NCBI GenBank assembly: GCA_903901335.1
Contig: CAIUQR010000126.1
Coordinates: 18,493 to 82,492, forward strand
Reading direction: 5' to 3'
DNA length: 64,000 nucleotides
Origin: an uncultured delta proteobacterium
GTDB taxonomy: Bacteria > Desulfobacterota > Desulfobulbia > Desulfobulbales > Desulfocapsaceae
Shown here: positions 9,281 through 18,614 of the stretch, one piece after another
How positions within the stretch are numbered: position 1 is the first letter of the stretch
Layout: every line of letters starts with the position of its first letter
Notes under the pieces: model-generated
Database searches by the model: none
What the model was told of the DNA's origin: nothing
Seen by the model: only the letters and a program-made list of their open reading frames with translations
Position numbers and translations under genes: made by a program

Positions 9281-9715
9281 GTGAAAAGGTCAAATGTTCT
9301 TGGTCTCTTAGTATTGTCAGTTGTCATGTGTACCACGGCATTTGGAGAAAACAAAGATCAACCGGGAGTGCAACGTGAGGTGTATTTCAAGTGTCGAGGG
9401 CAGAGTCTTTATGAACCAAGCGAAGCATTTAACCCTGCTGCTGAGGCGGTCTTAACAGTGAAAAGCAAAACAATCATTGTTACGGACGCCTGGCCGTTTC
9501 CTCAAGCTGAAATTCCAATAACTTCTGAAACCGATGTTGAAATAGAATTCTCTAAAATAATAGGCACTTCTGTCTTTGGAAGTGTTGGAGTCTTTAATAA
9601 GGTGACCGGCAAATTACATATTGTCGATACAGACGGTGCAGGAAGTAATCCGCAAAAGTGGCTCATTCGTTGGACCGGTGACTATGAGTGCAAACCCACG
9701 AAGAAGATGCTCTGA
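9281..9715 (+). CDS. Secreted hypothetical protein
   Basis: 144 aa with a clear Sec signal peptide (KRSNVLGLLVLSVVMCTTAFG). The GTG start is preceded by AAGGAGG with 8-bp spacing, which settles the start. The mature domain, about 120 aa, is beta-rich, with two cysteines far apart (FKCRGQ and YECKPT) that could form a disulfide. I do not recognise a family. It is the first gene inside the repeat-flanked AT-rich segment, and its 3' end overlaps the interrupted gene that follows by about 30 bp. Probably periplasmic; function unknown. Confidence 0.65.
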   Translation: MKRSNVLGLLVLSVVMCTTAFGENKDQPGVQREVYFKCRGQSLYEPSEAFNPAAEAVLTVKSKTIIVTDAWPFPQAEIPITSETDVEIEFSKIIGTSVFGSVGVFNKVTGKLHIVDTDGAGSNPQKWLIRWTGDYECKPTKKML

Positions 9716-10487
9716 TACCAGTAACCGTGAGAGTAAAGTTTTGACCAGCCAGTTGCGTTGCGATGAAGAGTTTGTCATTAGCTCAGTCGCCGATCATTTC
9801 TCTGGGCACTGGCTGCAAGGTGAAGACCCACCTGATGCTTATCTACAGATGGATGATAAGATCATAGCTGTGGAAATATCAAAACTTACTCAACAAGTGC
9901 GCGATCGAAAGGGTGTTTTTTCGCCAAGGTTATCGGAAGATTTCCCTGCAATGCGGTTGGTTGATGATCTAAACAACGAGCTTCAGGCTGACCTCCCTGA
10001 CGGATTGGTAGTAATACTGGCCATCACGTCTCCGATATTAATGAAGTACAAAAAGGTTAAGGCTCTTCTTAAAAATGAAGTTGTCGATCTAATTTCAGGT
10101 TTATGTGGATCCGAAATTGAAAAAGTCATTTTAGATAACCGGATTACAATCCGGGTTGAGGTTTGTGCCGAGCCATCAGGCAGGAAGATTTTCGGTGTGT
10201 GTGAGAATGCCAATTCGAGTCGTGATATTCTCGAAAATGCATGAATCATCTTGGAAGAGCGCATTTTAACGAAGTCGAAAAAATGCTCTTCATTTCCATT
10301 CGCTGGCCCTAAGTGGCTCGCTTTATTTAACAATTACACGCTCGCGAACGTTGATACCTATCAACAAGCTATTGAGTTGTTTTCTGTAGATCATCAATTT
10401 GAGAAGATATTGCTGGTGTCGGACGATAGGTCGGTAGTGGTGCTACACGATAAACATAGCCTTGGTTCCAGAGGTTTCACGCCATGA
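9684..10487 (+). pseudogene. Hypothetical protein gene interrupted by an in-frame TGA
   Basis: The frame runs from an ATG at 9684 to a TGA at 10242-10244, and then continues in the same frame, without shift, to 10487. The two parts read naturally as one protein: DILENA-stop-IILEERILTKSKKCSS. The C-terminal part is well ordered (PKWLALFNNYTLAN, KILLVSDDRSVVVLHD). The first part contains IAVEISKLTQQ, faintly like a nuclease-type beta strand with acidic residue, but I cannot assign a family. A CGA-to-TGA change (Arg) would explain the stop. The ATG at 9684 overlaps the preceding gene. It is either a recent nonsense mutation, a sequencing error, or two separate genes with a TTG restart at 10251. 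Confidence 0.6.
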
Positions 10488-10613
10488 CTGAACAAAGTTG
10501 TACTACCTGTTTGTGCGCTTTGATTTTTCAGACTGTTTTGGAATAATTCAAAACTGGCGTTGTCGTCACTGGCATACTGATGGAACTATTTTGACTTTGT
10601 TACCACAAAAAAA

Positions 10614-10645
10614 ACATTAGACAAAATAGATTAATTTGTCTAAGT
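10614..10645. repeat. Palindromic repeat, right copy
   Basis: A near-copy of the element at 9057-9088 (26 of 30 identical), again an inverted repeat in itself (TTAGACAAA and its complement). It lies 127 bp after the interrupted gene and 124 bp before the ATPase fragment, in otherwise empty AT-rich DNA. Confidence 0.8.
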
Positions 10646-10768
10646 CTGACAATTGACTATTGGAATATCAGGTGATTACCTACCACAAGGGCAGAAAAAC
10701 ATGAGACAAAATGATGAACGACTGAAAGCACTTTGTTTCTAAAAATGCATACACCCCCACCTTAGTGA

Positions 10769-11140
10769 TCATCCGGATATCAGCTCCAGATAATTCTGCC
10801 GGTTGATGATCTGCCATGTGGCGTTGGGGTAGGCTTTCAGCCACTCTTTCGGCGGCTTGGCTCCAGACGCGCCCCATTTCATCTCAAAGCCGAAGAGCTT
10901 CCCCTCCCGTTCCTCGACAAAGTCGATCTCTTGTTGGCTGTATGTCCGCCAGAAATAGTTGTTGGCCTGCTCTAAAAGGTATTCCTGCTTCTTGAGCCGC
11001 TCCATCACCAGATAGTTTTCCCACAACTCTCCGACATCATTACGGAGATCCAGCGGATTGAAGTTATAGATAAGCGCATTCCGAATCCCGTTGTCGAGGA
11101 AATAGTAGCGGCTGTTAAGAAAGGAGAGTTCACTTTGATT
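10769..11140 (-). pseudogene. C-terminal fragment of a DUF4143-type AAA+ ATPase
   Basis: The open frame runs from just after a TAA near 11141 to the stop at 10769, about 123 codons. It matches the end of the DUF4143 ATPase family: RYYFLDNGIRNALIYNFN, then LWENYLVMERLK, then RTYSQQEIDFVEEREGK and FEMKWGA. The N-terminal AAA domain with its Walker motifs is absent, and no start codon with a ribosome-binding site precedes it. These ATPases are mobile, often toxin-antitoxin-like accessory genes. This is a decayed remnant next to the repeat-flanked segment. A TTG at 11026 could in principle start an 85-aa product, which I think unlikely. Confidence 0.8.
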
Positions 11141-11228
11141 TTAACTTTGAGCTGAACAAAGGACCTTCTCCTTTTTCCTTCTTAAAATATCAATCCGTCT
11201 ATTCGCTTATTGCCTTGCCTTCCGGAAT

Positions 11229-12662
11229 ATGAAACACTATAAAGATCCGGCAACAAAACCTTCCGTCATTGACGGAGATAATCTATCAGAAGGACAACAA
11301 TCTTTGCCCAGATCACCCAGTAAAACAGCCCGGTTTGCAGCCATCGAGACCCTGTGCAGACTCAAAAGGAACCCTCTTCCGGTCCCGCTTCTTTTCGAGG
11401 AGCTGGCAGAAGAATGCTCGCTGATCGGCCAGGACCGGCATCTGGCCATGAATCTGATCTACGGGGTCCTCCGTCAGCGCCAGTACCTTGATAACTGCCT
11501 CGGGCTCTTCTGCAGGCAACCCTTAAAAAAACTCCATCCCTTTGTACACCAGGCCCTTGCCGTCGGTCTCTATCAACTTCTCTTTCTCGACAGGATTCCG
11601 GAATCGGCGGCCGTCAACGAAACGGTGAATGCGCTGAAGGTCGTGCGACTGCCGGAAAGGCTCCAGGGGTTTGTCAACGGCGTCCTGCGGGCCGGCATCA
11701 GAGGGCGGCATCGTATCCCTGCACCTGTTTCCCCTGACGCGGCCGGGATGCCGGTCCTGAATCATCCCGTCTGGATGACGGACCGCTGGGAGCGGCATTT
11801 CGGCAGGCAGGAGATGCTCAGGATCTGCGCCTGCAATAACACCCAGCCTCCTCTTGTCCTGCGGGTCAACTCACTGGCGATCACCAGGGATGAGTTCTGT
11901 GCCCGTCTGCAAAAAGAGGAGATCGCCGCTCATGCAAGGACCCATGCCCCCGATGCTGTCATTCTGCCCGGCTACCATGGCCCGGTCCAGGACCTCCCCG
12001 GTTTTACAGAAGGGTTCTTTCAGGTCCAGGATGAATCAGCCCAGCTCGTTAGTCTTCTGCTGGCCCCATTTACACAGGGAGGGCATCTCCTTGACGGTTG
12101 TGCCGGGCTTGGCGGCAAGACCAGCCATATTCTGGAGCTCACGGCAGACGTCCAGGCAACCGTCACCGCAGTGGAACCCGATCCGAGGAGACTGACCCAA
12201 CTGAGAGAGAATCTGACGCGACTGCATCCGCAGAAATCGGTGCAGATTCATCATGGTACCCTGCTCGATTTTTCTAAAATATGTCCCACCCGTTTCGATG
12301 CGATCCTGATCGACGCCCCCTGTTCAGGAACCGGCGTCATCCGACGCCACCCCGACATCCGCTGGAACCGGCAGGCGGCAGATCTTCCCGGATACCGGAA
12401 GACACAACGGCAATTACTCGACCTGGCAGCCGTGCTGCTGCTCCCGGGCGGAGTCCTTGTCTATGCAACCTGCTCGCTGGAACCGGAGGAAAACAGCGAG
12501 GTTGTAACCGGTTTTCTGAAGGAACATCCGGAATTCAACCTCTCGGATTGCGCACCTTTCCTGCCGGTCCCGGCAAGACAGTCTGTCGATAATGGTTTTT
12601 TTCAACCTCATCCCACCGAGTCCGCAGATGGATTTTTCGCGGCGAGACTTGTCCGGCAATAA
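11229..12662 (+). CDS. rsmB: 16S rRNA (cytosine-967-C5)-methyltransferase
   Basis: 477 aa. It has an N-terminal NusB-like RNA-binding domain (about 32-160, NLIYGVLRQRQYLDN and AVNETVNALK) and a C-terminal RsmB/NOL1 methyltransferase domain. SAM binding is at LDGCAGLGGKT (288-298). The two catalytic cysteines are Cys365 in IDAPCSGTGV and Cys415 in YATCSLEPEEN. The first 30 residues are a variable extension, so a later start is possible, although this ATG is the first in frame. It methylates C967 of 16S rRNA before subunit assembly. The next gene begins within its 3' neighbourhood in the same direction. Confidence 0.95.
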   Translation: MKHYKDPATKPSVIDGDNLSEGQQSLPRSPSKTARFAAIETLCRLKRNPLPVPLLFEELAEECSLIGQDRHLAMNLIYGVLRQRQYLDNCLGLFCRQPLKKLHPFVHQALAVGLYQLLFLDRIPESAAVNETVNALKVVRLPERLQGFVNGVLRAGIRGRHRIPAPVSPDAAGMPVLNHPVWMTDRWERHFGRQEMLRICACNNTQPPLVLRVNSLAITRDEFCARLQKEEIAAHARTHAPDAVILPGYHGPVQDLPGFTEGFFQVQDESAQLVSLLLAPFTQGGHLLDGCAGLGGKTSHILELTADVQATVTAVEPDPRRLTQLRENLTRLHPQKSVQIHHGTLLDFSKICPTRFDAILIDAPCSGTGVIRRHPDIRWNRQAADLPGYRKTQRQLLDLAAVLLLPGGVLVYATCSLEPEENSEVVTGFLKEHPEFNLSDCAPFLPVPARQSVDNGFFQPHPTESADGFFAARLVRQ

Positions 12663-12765
12663 AGAAAAAACAGAATTTTCTTTGCGCTGGGGGACGTCCT
12701 GTTGTACCATTTCCGTAATGGTTAACGACTACAGCAACCTACAATTTTTCAACTTGGGAAGGTTC

Positions 12766-13353
12766 ATGGCAGAAATTAAAAGCACAATGGAGATGGTCCT
12801 GGAACGGGCAGCGAGGATGGCTGCCGGTGCTTCCAACCAGGAAAGTAATGAAGATCTGGATAGAGTTGGCATGCGGATGGCAGCCGATTTCCTGAACGGC
12901 AAAGGAACGAGCCTGATCGACGATCTATTAAAACAGCCCACCGACCGGCAGATGGCCATCCGGGCCGGCATGGCCAAGACGCTCCTGAGAAATATCGTGC
13001 TGCCCAGAGACAAAGATCTCGTCGAATCAGGGACAAAGGCACTGCAGGGCCTGCTGGAGCTGGGCCAGTCGGCAGGCGATCTCTCCTCTATCTGTGCCGA
13101 GATACAACAGCTCCTGGGACACTACAATCAACATAAGGAGCAAATAAAACAGCAGCTTGAGACCGCAATCCGCGGCCAACTCGAACAGCAGATGGCGAAG
13201 AGAGGGAAGGCTGCCGGTCAGGTCACCATGAACCCGGCCATGCATCCGCAGTACCAGGAAGAGTGGTCCCGCATGCTCGGCGATCTGAATGCTCAATATA
13301 ACCAGGCCCTGGACCAGCGGAAAAAAATGCTCCAGGAACGCCTGGCACCCTGA
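12766..13353 (+). CDS. Conserved hypothetical helical protein (possibly DUF6657-like)
   Basis: 195 aa starting MAEIKSTMEMVLERAARMA. The ATG at 12766 has GGGAAGG 6 bp upstream; the frame is open further 5' into rsmB, which I discount. It is predicted to be all-helical and soluble, with Gln- and Lys-rich C-terminal helices (NQHKEQIKQQLETAIRG). The N-terminal motif resembles a deltaproteobacterial family that I recall as DUF6657, but this is from memory. It lies between rsmB and the M24 aminopeptidase gene, 17 bp before the latter, so it is probably in one operon with them. Function unknown. Confidence 0.75.
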   Translation: MAEIKSTMEMVLERAARMAAGASNQESNEDLDRVGMRMAADFLNGKGTSLIDDLLKQPTDRQMAIRAGMAKTLLRNIVLPRDKDLVESGTKALQGLLELGQSAGDLSSICAEIQQLLGHYNQHKEQIKQQLETAIRGQLEQQMAKRGKAAGQVTMNPAMHPQYQEEWSRMLGDLNAQYNQALDQRKKMLQERLAP

Positions 13354-13370
13354 TTCCACTCCTGTCGACA

Positions 13371-14471
13371 ATGGACTATCAAAAACGGATTAACAAGGTT
13401 CAGGCGGCGCTGCGAAGGAAAAAGCTTGATGCCATCCTGATCAGTGAACCTGCAAACCGACGTTACCTGTGCGGCTATTCCGCTCCGGATCACGGTATCG
13501 GTGAGAGTTCCGGAGTCTTGCTCGTTCCTGTTGCCGGACAGGCCCATCTGTTGACCGATTTCCGTTTCCAGCTGCAGGCAGAGGCTGAAGCGGCGCTGAC
13601 GACCGTCACCCTTTATCCGAAAGGTCTGTTGGCCCTTTTAAAAGAAATGCTCCCCGATCTAGGCGTCCGGAGTCTGGGCTTCGAAAGTGACTACACCCTG
13701 CACTCCTTTGCCGGCAAGCTGACGGATAAATGCGCCGGTCTGGGTATTAAAACGGTCCCGCTTGTCGGCCTCATCGAAGACCTGCGGATCATCAAGGAGG
13801 AGTCCGAGATCGACAAGATCCGCGCCTCTGTCAGACTCAACGAACAGGTCTTCCAGGAAATATACACCGAAATCCATCCGAAGAGCACCGAGATCGATCT
13901 CGCCATCGCCATTGAGACCTGTATGCGCAGGCGGGGCGCCGAATCGCCCAGCTTCAACTCCATTGTGGCGACCGGCAGCCGCAGTGCACTGCCCCATGCC
14001 GTTCCAGGCCCGGTGCAGATCCTGCAGAACCAGCCGCTGATGATCGATATGGGACTGATTCTGGACGGATATTGTTCCGATATGACACGGACCTTTGCCT
14101 TTGGAAATGCAGATGCCCGCTATCTCGAGATCCACAGGCTGGTGCGAAAAGCGCAGCTCGCAGGAATTCAATCGATACGAGCCGGGGTAACTGGCCAGAC
14201 TGTAGATCAGGCGGCACGGGATATCATCGCCAAGGCCGGTTACGGACAGAATTTCGGCCATGCCCTCGGCCATGGGGTAGGAATCGCCATTCATGAAGCA
14301 CCGCGCCTGTCTTCAAGAAATCGAAAGCGCCTGAAATCCGGCATGGTCGTCACCGTCGAACCGGGCATTTATATCCCGGGCTGGGGCGGAATCAGGCTCG
14401 AAAATATGGTCGTGGTTCGCGAGGACGGCTGTGAAATCTTAAATTCCGACACCACCTGGCTCGACATATGA
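13371..14471 (+). CDS. M24B (Xaa-Pro) aminopeptidase
   Basis: 366 aa. It has an N-terminal creatinase-like domain (about 1-135) and a pita-bread peptidase domain. All five dinuclear metal ligands are visible: Asp226 (MIDMGLI), Asp237 (CSDMTRTF), His301 (HALGHGVGI), Glu330 (VTVEPGIY) and Glu344 (IRLENMVVV). It cleaves N-terminal residues ahead of proline in cytoplasmic peptides. Its TGA overlaps the ATG of the PhoH gene by 4 bp (ATGA), which implies translational coupling. Confidence 0.93.
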   Translation: MDYQKRINKVQAALRRKKLDAILISEPANRRYLCGYSAPDHGIGESSGVLLVPVAGQAHLLTDFRFQLQAEAEAALTTVTLYPKGLLALLKEMLPDLGVRSLGFESDYTLHSFAGKLTDKCAGLGIKTVPLVGLIEDLRIIKEESEIDKIRASVRLNEQVFQEIYTEIHPKSTEIDLAIAIETCMRRRGAESPSFNSIVATGSRSALPHAVPGPVQILQNQPLMIDMGLILDGYCSDMTRTFAFGNADARYLEIHRLVRKAQLAGIQSIRAGVTGQTVDQAARDIIAKAGYGQNFGHALGHGVGIAIHEAPRLSSRNRKRLKSGMVVTVEPGIYIPGWGGIRLENMVVVREDGCEILNSDTTWLDI

Positions 14472-15784
14472 AAAAAGTACGTAAATACTTCGTCCTCGAT
14501 ACAAACGTCCTCCTCCATAATCCCGAATCCATCAATTCTTTCGAAGACAATTTCGTCATTCTGCCGATGACGGTGATAGAAGAGCTGGACAATTTCAAAC
14601 GACACAACGATGAGCTCGGACGAAGCGCCCGTCACGTCATTCGCCAGCTCGATCAGCTGCGCTCGAAAGGAAGCCTGAAGGACGGGGTAAAGATGGAGAA
14701 CGGCGGCACCCTCAGTATCGTCGTTGAAAAAAAGGACATGCCCGGCACCTTCATGGATATGTCCGTTCCCGACAACCGTATCCTCGCGGTCGCCCATTCT
14801 CTGCATGCCCAGGGTGAACGGGTTATCTTCGTCTCCAAGGACATCAACTCCCGGCTCAAGGGGGACGCGCTGGGTATTGAGGTCATGGATTTCGAAAAGC
14901 AGAAATGCAACTTCGATGAACTCTATACCGGTTGGACTGAAAAAATCGTACCGGCCGAGATCATCGATCAGTTCTATAAGACCGAGACCTTGACCAATCC
15001 TGACTTCGACTTTCTGGCCAATGAATTCGTGATCCTCAGAAATCAGGACAATCCCAAACATTCGGGTCTGGGCCGGGCTGTCGGGCCAAAGAGCATAGCC
15101 CATCTCAATTCCAAATTTGAGGCCGTCTGGAACATCCATCCACGGTCGAAAGAACAGCGGATGGCAGTAGAGTTGCTCATGCATCCCGAGATCGATCTGG
15201 TCACCCTCATCGGTAGGGCCGGCACTGGAAAGACCCTGCTGGCCATCGCGGCAGGCCTTGAGTGTGTTCTCCATCAAGGCAACTACGAAAAGCTCCTCGT
15301 CTCCCGTCCCATTATCCCGATGGGCAAGGATATCGGCTACCTGCCGGGCACCAAGGACGACAAACTCAACCTCTGGATGCAGCCTATTTTCGACAATCTC
15401 AACTATCTGATGCGCCTGCAGCACAAACTCGATGAAGGCACGGTCCAGCAGAAAATCGATCGACTTTTTAAAGACCAGCAGATAGAACTCGAGGCCTTGA
15501 CCTATATCAGGGGACGGTCCATCCCCAAACAGTATATTATCATCGACGAAGCCCAGAACCTGACGCCCCATGAGGTAAAGACCATTATCTCCAGGGCAGG
15601 AGAAAATACCAAGATGATCCTGACGGGTGATCCGAACCAGATCGACAACCCCTATCTGGACTCCTCCTCGAACGGCCTTTCCTACACCATCGAGAAGCTG
15701 AAGGGGCAACCGCTCTATGGACATGTTACCCTGAGTAAGAGCGAAAGGAGTCCGCTATCGGCTATTGCTGCAGATTTCTTATAA
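14468..15784 (+). CDS. PIN-PhoH fusion protein (PhoH2-type RNase/ATPase)
   Basis: 438 aa. The N-terminal PIN domain (about 7-140) has the acidic residues Asp11 (VLDTNVLL), Glu38/39 (MTVIEELDNF) and Asp125 (SKDINSR). The C-terminal PhoH ATPase domain has Walker A at IGRAGTGKT (248-256) and Walker B at IIIDEA (357-362), followed by LTGDPNQID. PhoH2 proteins are ATP-dependent RNA helicases with a sequence-specific RNase PIN domain. In many bacteria they come with a small upstream antitoxin (PhoAT), but here the partner position is taken by an aminopeptidase, so a toxin-antitoxin role is not supported. Confidence 0.92.
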   Translation: MKKVRKYFVLDTNVLLHNPESINSFEDNFVILPMTVIEELDNFKRHNDELGRSARHVIRQLDQLRSKGSLKDGVKMENGGTLSIVVEKKDMPGTFMDMSVPDNRILAVAHSLHAQGERVIFVSKDINSRLKGDALGIEVMDFEKQKCNFDELYTGWTEKIVPAEIIDQFYKTETLTNPDFDFLANEFVILRNQDNPKHSGLGRAVGPKSIAHLNSKFEAVWNIHPRSKEQRMAVELLMHPEIDLVTLIGRAGTGKTLLAIAAGLECVLHQGNYEKLLVSRPIIPMGKDIGYLPGTKDDKLNLWMQPIFDNLNYLMRLQHKLDEGTVQQKIDRLFKDQQIELEALTYIRGRSIPKQYIIIDEAQNLTPHEVKTIISRAGENTKMILTGDPNQIDNPYLDSSSNGLSYTIEKLKGQPLYGHVTLSKSERSPLSAIAADFL

Positions 15785-15815
15785 GATTCTTAAATTTCAA
15801 CAAAGTTGATTTAAT

Positions 15816-16148
15816 ATGCGCCAGATCGTTATAGATGAATTATCCCCGATGGAACGGGACAACCTTGACTCGTACCTGAAACGTTCGTTAAAGCAGGGGC
15901 CGATGGTCGGTCTTTACTGGATCAGCCTGCCTCCGGACCTTCTGTCCCCGGCACAGCATGGACACGACCGGTGTGGTCCTTTTTGCCTGGCAGTGGAGGT
16001 TGAAAATCGCAGCGTCCGCTTCGAACTGCTCGTCCGCAGTCAAGCTAATCTGCATTGTTCCTGTATCGCCTATGCCACGCCGGTTCAACGCCAGTTTGTC
16101 CTCGATTTTATCGACAGGATGATTACCGATGAACAGATCAATGCATAA
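15816..16148 (+). CDS. Conserved hypothetical protein
   Basis: 110 aa, soluble. The N-terminus (MRQIVIDELSPMERDNLDSYLKR) and C-terminal helix (QRQFVLDFIDRMITDEQ) frame a short beta region with cysteines (DRCGPFCLAV, HCSCIAYATP) that could bind a metal. Codon use and spacing look genuine: it starts 31 bp after phoH and ends 90 bp before the aconitase start, in the same direction. I do not recognise a named family. Function unknown. Confidence 0.65.
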   Translation: MRQIVIDELSPMERDNLDSYLKRSLKQGPMVGLYWISLPPDLLSPAQHGHDRCGPFCLAVEVENRSVRFELLVRSQANLHCSCIAYATPVQRQFVLDFIDRMITDEQINA

Positions 16149-16238
16149 TCCAGGAAGAAGCCGGAACGATCCGCGGCTGGACAGAGACGTGATTCGACAA
16201 ACATGCCCCCGGTCAGCAACCGGAATTCAGGAGATATC

Positions 16239-18506
16239 ATGAACACTTCCATCGATTCGACAGCCGAGTTCATCGAGATGGTATACCGGAAAATGGACAC
16301 CGCTATAGGGCTTGTACGAACACGACTCGGCCGGCCGCTCACCTATGCCGAAAAGGTCCTCTATGGCCATCTTGACAATGGCGCCGAGGCTGACCTTATC
16401 CCTGGCACGTCCTACATTAAAACCCGGCCGGACAGGATCGCCCTCCAGGACGCCACAGCCCAGATGGCAATCCTGCAGTTCATGCTCGCAGGCAAAAATG
16501 AGGCTGCCGTGCCGGTGACCGTCCACTGCGATCACCTGATCCGGGCCAAAAAGGGCGCTCTGCCCGATCTGTCGTCTGCCCGGATCGAGAATAAAGAGGT
16601 CTATGAGTTTCTTTCCTCCGCCTCCCAGCGCTATGGCTTCGGCTGCTGGCTGCCGGGCGCCGGGATTATTCATCAGGTGGTCCTTGAGCAATACGGTTTT
16701 CCGGGACTCATGATGCTCGGCACCGACTCCCACACCCCCAACGCAGGCGGTATCGGCGCCTTTGCCTCGGGGGTCGGCGGAGCGGATGCGGTGGATGTCA
16801 TGGTCGGCATGCCGTGGGAAGTCCTGCACCCGACCATCGTCGGCGTCCATCTGACCGGCGAGATGCAGGGATGGACGGCCCCGAAGGACGTGATCCTGAA
16901 ATTACTCGGCATGCTCACCTGTGCCGGCGGCACCAACAGGGTGTTTGAATATTTCGGCCCGGGTGCTGCGACCATCTCCTGTACCGGCAAGGCCACCATC
17001 TGTAATATGGGGGCGGAACTCGGGGCGACGACCTCCATCTTCCCCTATGACCGGAAAATGAAAGACTACCTGGAGGCCTGCGGCAGGTCGGAGGCGGCAG
17101 GTCTTGCTGAAAAATACGCCCACCTGCTCCGCGCCGATGCTGAAGTGCTGGCAAGCCCCGCGGCCTTTTACTCCGAGGTCATTGAAATCGATCTCAGTAC
17201 GCTTGAACCGCACATCGTCGGCCCCCACTCTCCGGACCGGGCAGCAACCGTCGCCGATATGGCCGATCATATCAAACAGGGCGATTATCCCGCCAACATC
17301 ACCTATGCCCTGGTGGGATCCTGTACCAACTCCTCCTATGAGGATATGGGCCGGATCGCCGCGATGGCCGAGGAATTAATCGCGAAGGGTCTGAGACTCA
17401 GGATTCCCCTGTTGATCACCCCGGGTTCGGAACAGGTCCGGGCCACCATCGAACGGGACGGGCAACTTACCAAATTGGAGGCCATAGGCGCCACAGTCCT
17501 CGCCAACGCCTGCGGTCCCTGCATAGGACAATGGCAGCGGGAAGGCATCGAGCCTGGTTTTAAAAACTCCATCATCACCTCTTACAACAGGAATTTTCCC
17601 AAACGCAATGACGGCAACAGCGGCACCTGCGGCTTTATCGCCAGCCCTGAAACCTGTATGGCCTATGCCATGTTCGGGACCTTTACGTTGAATCCGTTTA
17701 CAACGGAGCTGGAGGATGCCGAAGGTTGCCCCTTCATCCTCTCCGCACCGGGAAAAGTGGCCGAGGTCCCGCCCCTGGGGCTTGTCCATGACAGCGAAGG
17801 ATTCCTGGCACCCGCCGTTGACGGAACAAACATCCAGGTGCGGGTCAATCCGGATTCGGAAAGGCTGGCTCTCCTTACCCGATTTCCACAATGGGATGGC
17901 AAGGATTTCAAGGGCCTGAGATTGTTACTGAAAGCAAAAGGAAAGTGCACCACCGACCATATCTCTCCTGCCGGTCCGTGGCTCAAGTATCGCGGCCATC
18001 TGGATAACATCTCCAACAACCTCTTTGCCGGGGCCGTCAACGCCTTCAGCGGTAAACCGGGAGCAGGCACCAACCAGCTGTCCGGACAGGTTCAGCCCTT
18101 CAATGAGATCGCCCGCGCCTATACCGCCGCAAAAGAGAGTTGGGTCATCGTTGGCGACACCAACTATGGAGAGGGTTCATCCCGGGAACATGCCGCCATG
18201 AGTCCCCGGCATATGGGCGGCCGGGCGGTTATTACCCGCTCTTTTGCCCGGATCCACGAAACCAATCTGAAGAAACAGGGGGTATTGCCTTTAACCTTTG
18301 CAAATGCGGCTGATTACGACGCGGTCCTGGAGGGTGATCGCATCGACCTGATCGGTGTCACCGAGCTTGCCCCGGGCAGCATCATCCGAGGAATCTTTAC
18401 CCACCTGGACGGAACGTGTTCAGAATTCATCCTGCAACATTCCCTCAACGAGGAGCAGATCAAATGGTTCAAGGCCGGGTCAGCGCTGAATTCACTTCAA
18501 GACTGA
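16239..18506 (+). CDS. Aconitate hydratase
   Basis: 755 aa from the ATG at 16239, with CAGGAG upstream; an in-frame ATG at 16203 is a weaker choice. This is the roughly 750-aa aconitase form close to the mitochondrial enzyme, isomerising citrate to isocitrate. The [4Fe-4S] ligands are Cys362 (VGSCTNSS), Cys425 and Cys428 (NACGPCIGQ). Substrate motifs include GTDSHTPNAGGIGAF and, in the swivel domain, GEGSSREHAAM with RSFARIHETNLKKQG. It is cytoplasmic, in the TCA cycle. No other TCA gene is adjacent. Confidence 0.95.
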   Translation: MNTSIDSTAEFIEMVYRKMDTAIGLVRTRLGRPLTYAEKVLYGHLDNGAEADLIPGTSYIKTRPDRIALQDATAQMAILQFMLAGKNEAAVPVTVHCDHLIRAKKGALPDLSSARIENKEVYEFLSSASQRYGFGCWLPGAGIIHQVVLEQYGFPGLMMLGTDSHTPNAGGIGAFASGVGGADAVDVMVGMPWEVLHPTIVGVHLTGEMQGWTAPKDVILKLLGMLTCAGGTNRVFEYFGPGAATISCTGKATICNMGAELGATTSIFPYDRKMKDYLEACGRSEAAGLAEKYAHLLRADAEVLASPAAFYSEVIEIDLSTLEPHIVGPHSPDRAATVADMADHIKQGDYPANITYALVGSCTNSSYEDMGRIAAMAEELIAKGLRLRIPLLITPGSEQVRATIERDGQLTKLEAIGATVLANACGPCIGQWQREGIEPGFKNSIITSYNRNFPKRNDGNSGTCGFIASPETCMAYAMFGTFTLNPFTTELEDAEGCPFILSAPGKVAEVPPLGLVHDSEGFLAPAVDGTNIQVRVNPDSERLALLTRFPQWDGKDFKGLRLLLKAKGKCTTDHISPAGPWLKYRGHLDNISNNLFAGAVNAFSGKPGAGTNQLSGQVQPFNEIARAYTAAKESWVIVGDTNYGEGSSREHAAMSPRHMGGRAVITRSFARIHETNLKKQGVLPLTFANAADYDAVLEGDRIDLIGVTELAPGSIIRGIFTHLDGTCSEFILQHSLNEEQIKWFKAGSALNSLQD

Positions 18507-18537
18507 TGCAGGATTCCCCCCTTTCTCCTTCCGCATA

Positions 18538-18573
18538 AAAAAGGCCCCTTGAGACTGTTGCTCAACGGGCCTT
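18538..18573 (-). terminator. Terminator of the fur/winged-helix operon
   Basis: The hairpin (541-547 with 567-573, one mismatch, then 549-553 with 561-565; add 18000) has its T tract on the minus strand (A run at 18538-18542 on the plus strand). It therefore ends leftward transcription from the small winged-helix gene. The aconitase gene may use it less efficiently. Confidence 0.8.
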
Positions 18574-18614
18574 AAAAAACTTCCGGCAAATTATGCCGCA
18601 GCGCAAGCAGGGGT

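Noticed and set aside
10242..10244. TGA as selenocysteine
   Set aside because: No hairpin resembling a SECIS element follows, and an Arg codon change is simpler.
9057..10645. Integron attC sites
   Set aside because: The arms are in the order ATTAGAC then GTCTAAT, opposite to attC core order, and no integrase or cassette array is visible.
14369..15724. 451-codon open frame on the minus strand
   Set aside because: It is antisense to the PIN-PhoH gene, which has clear PIN and PhoH motifs.
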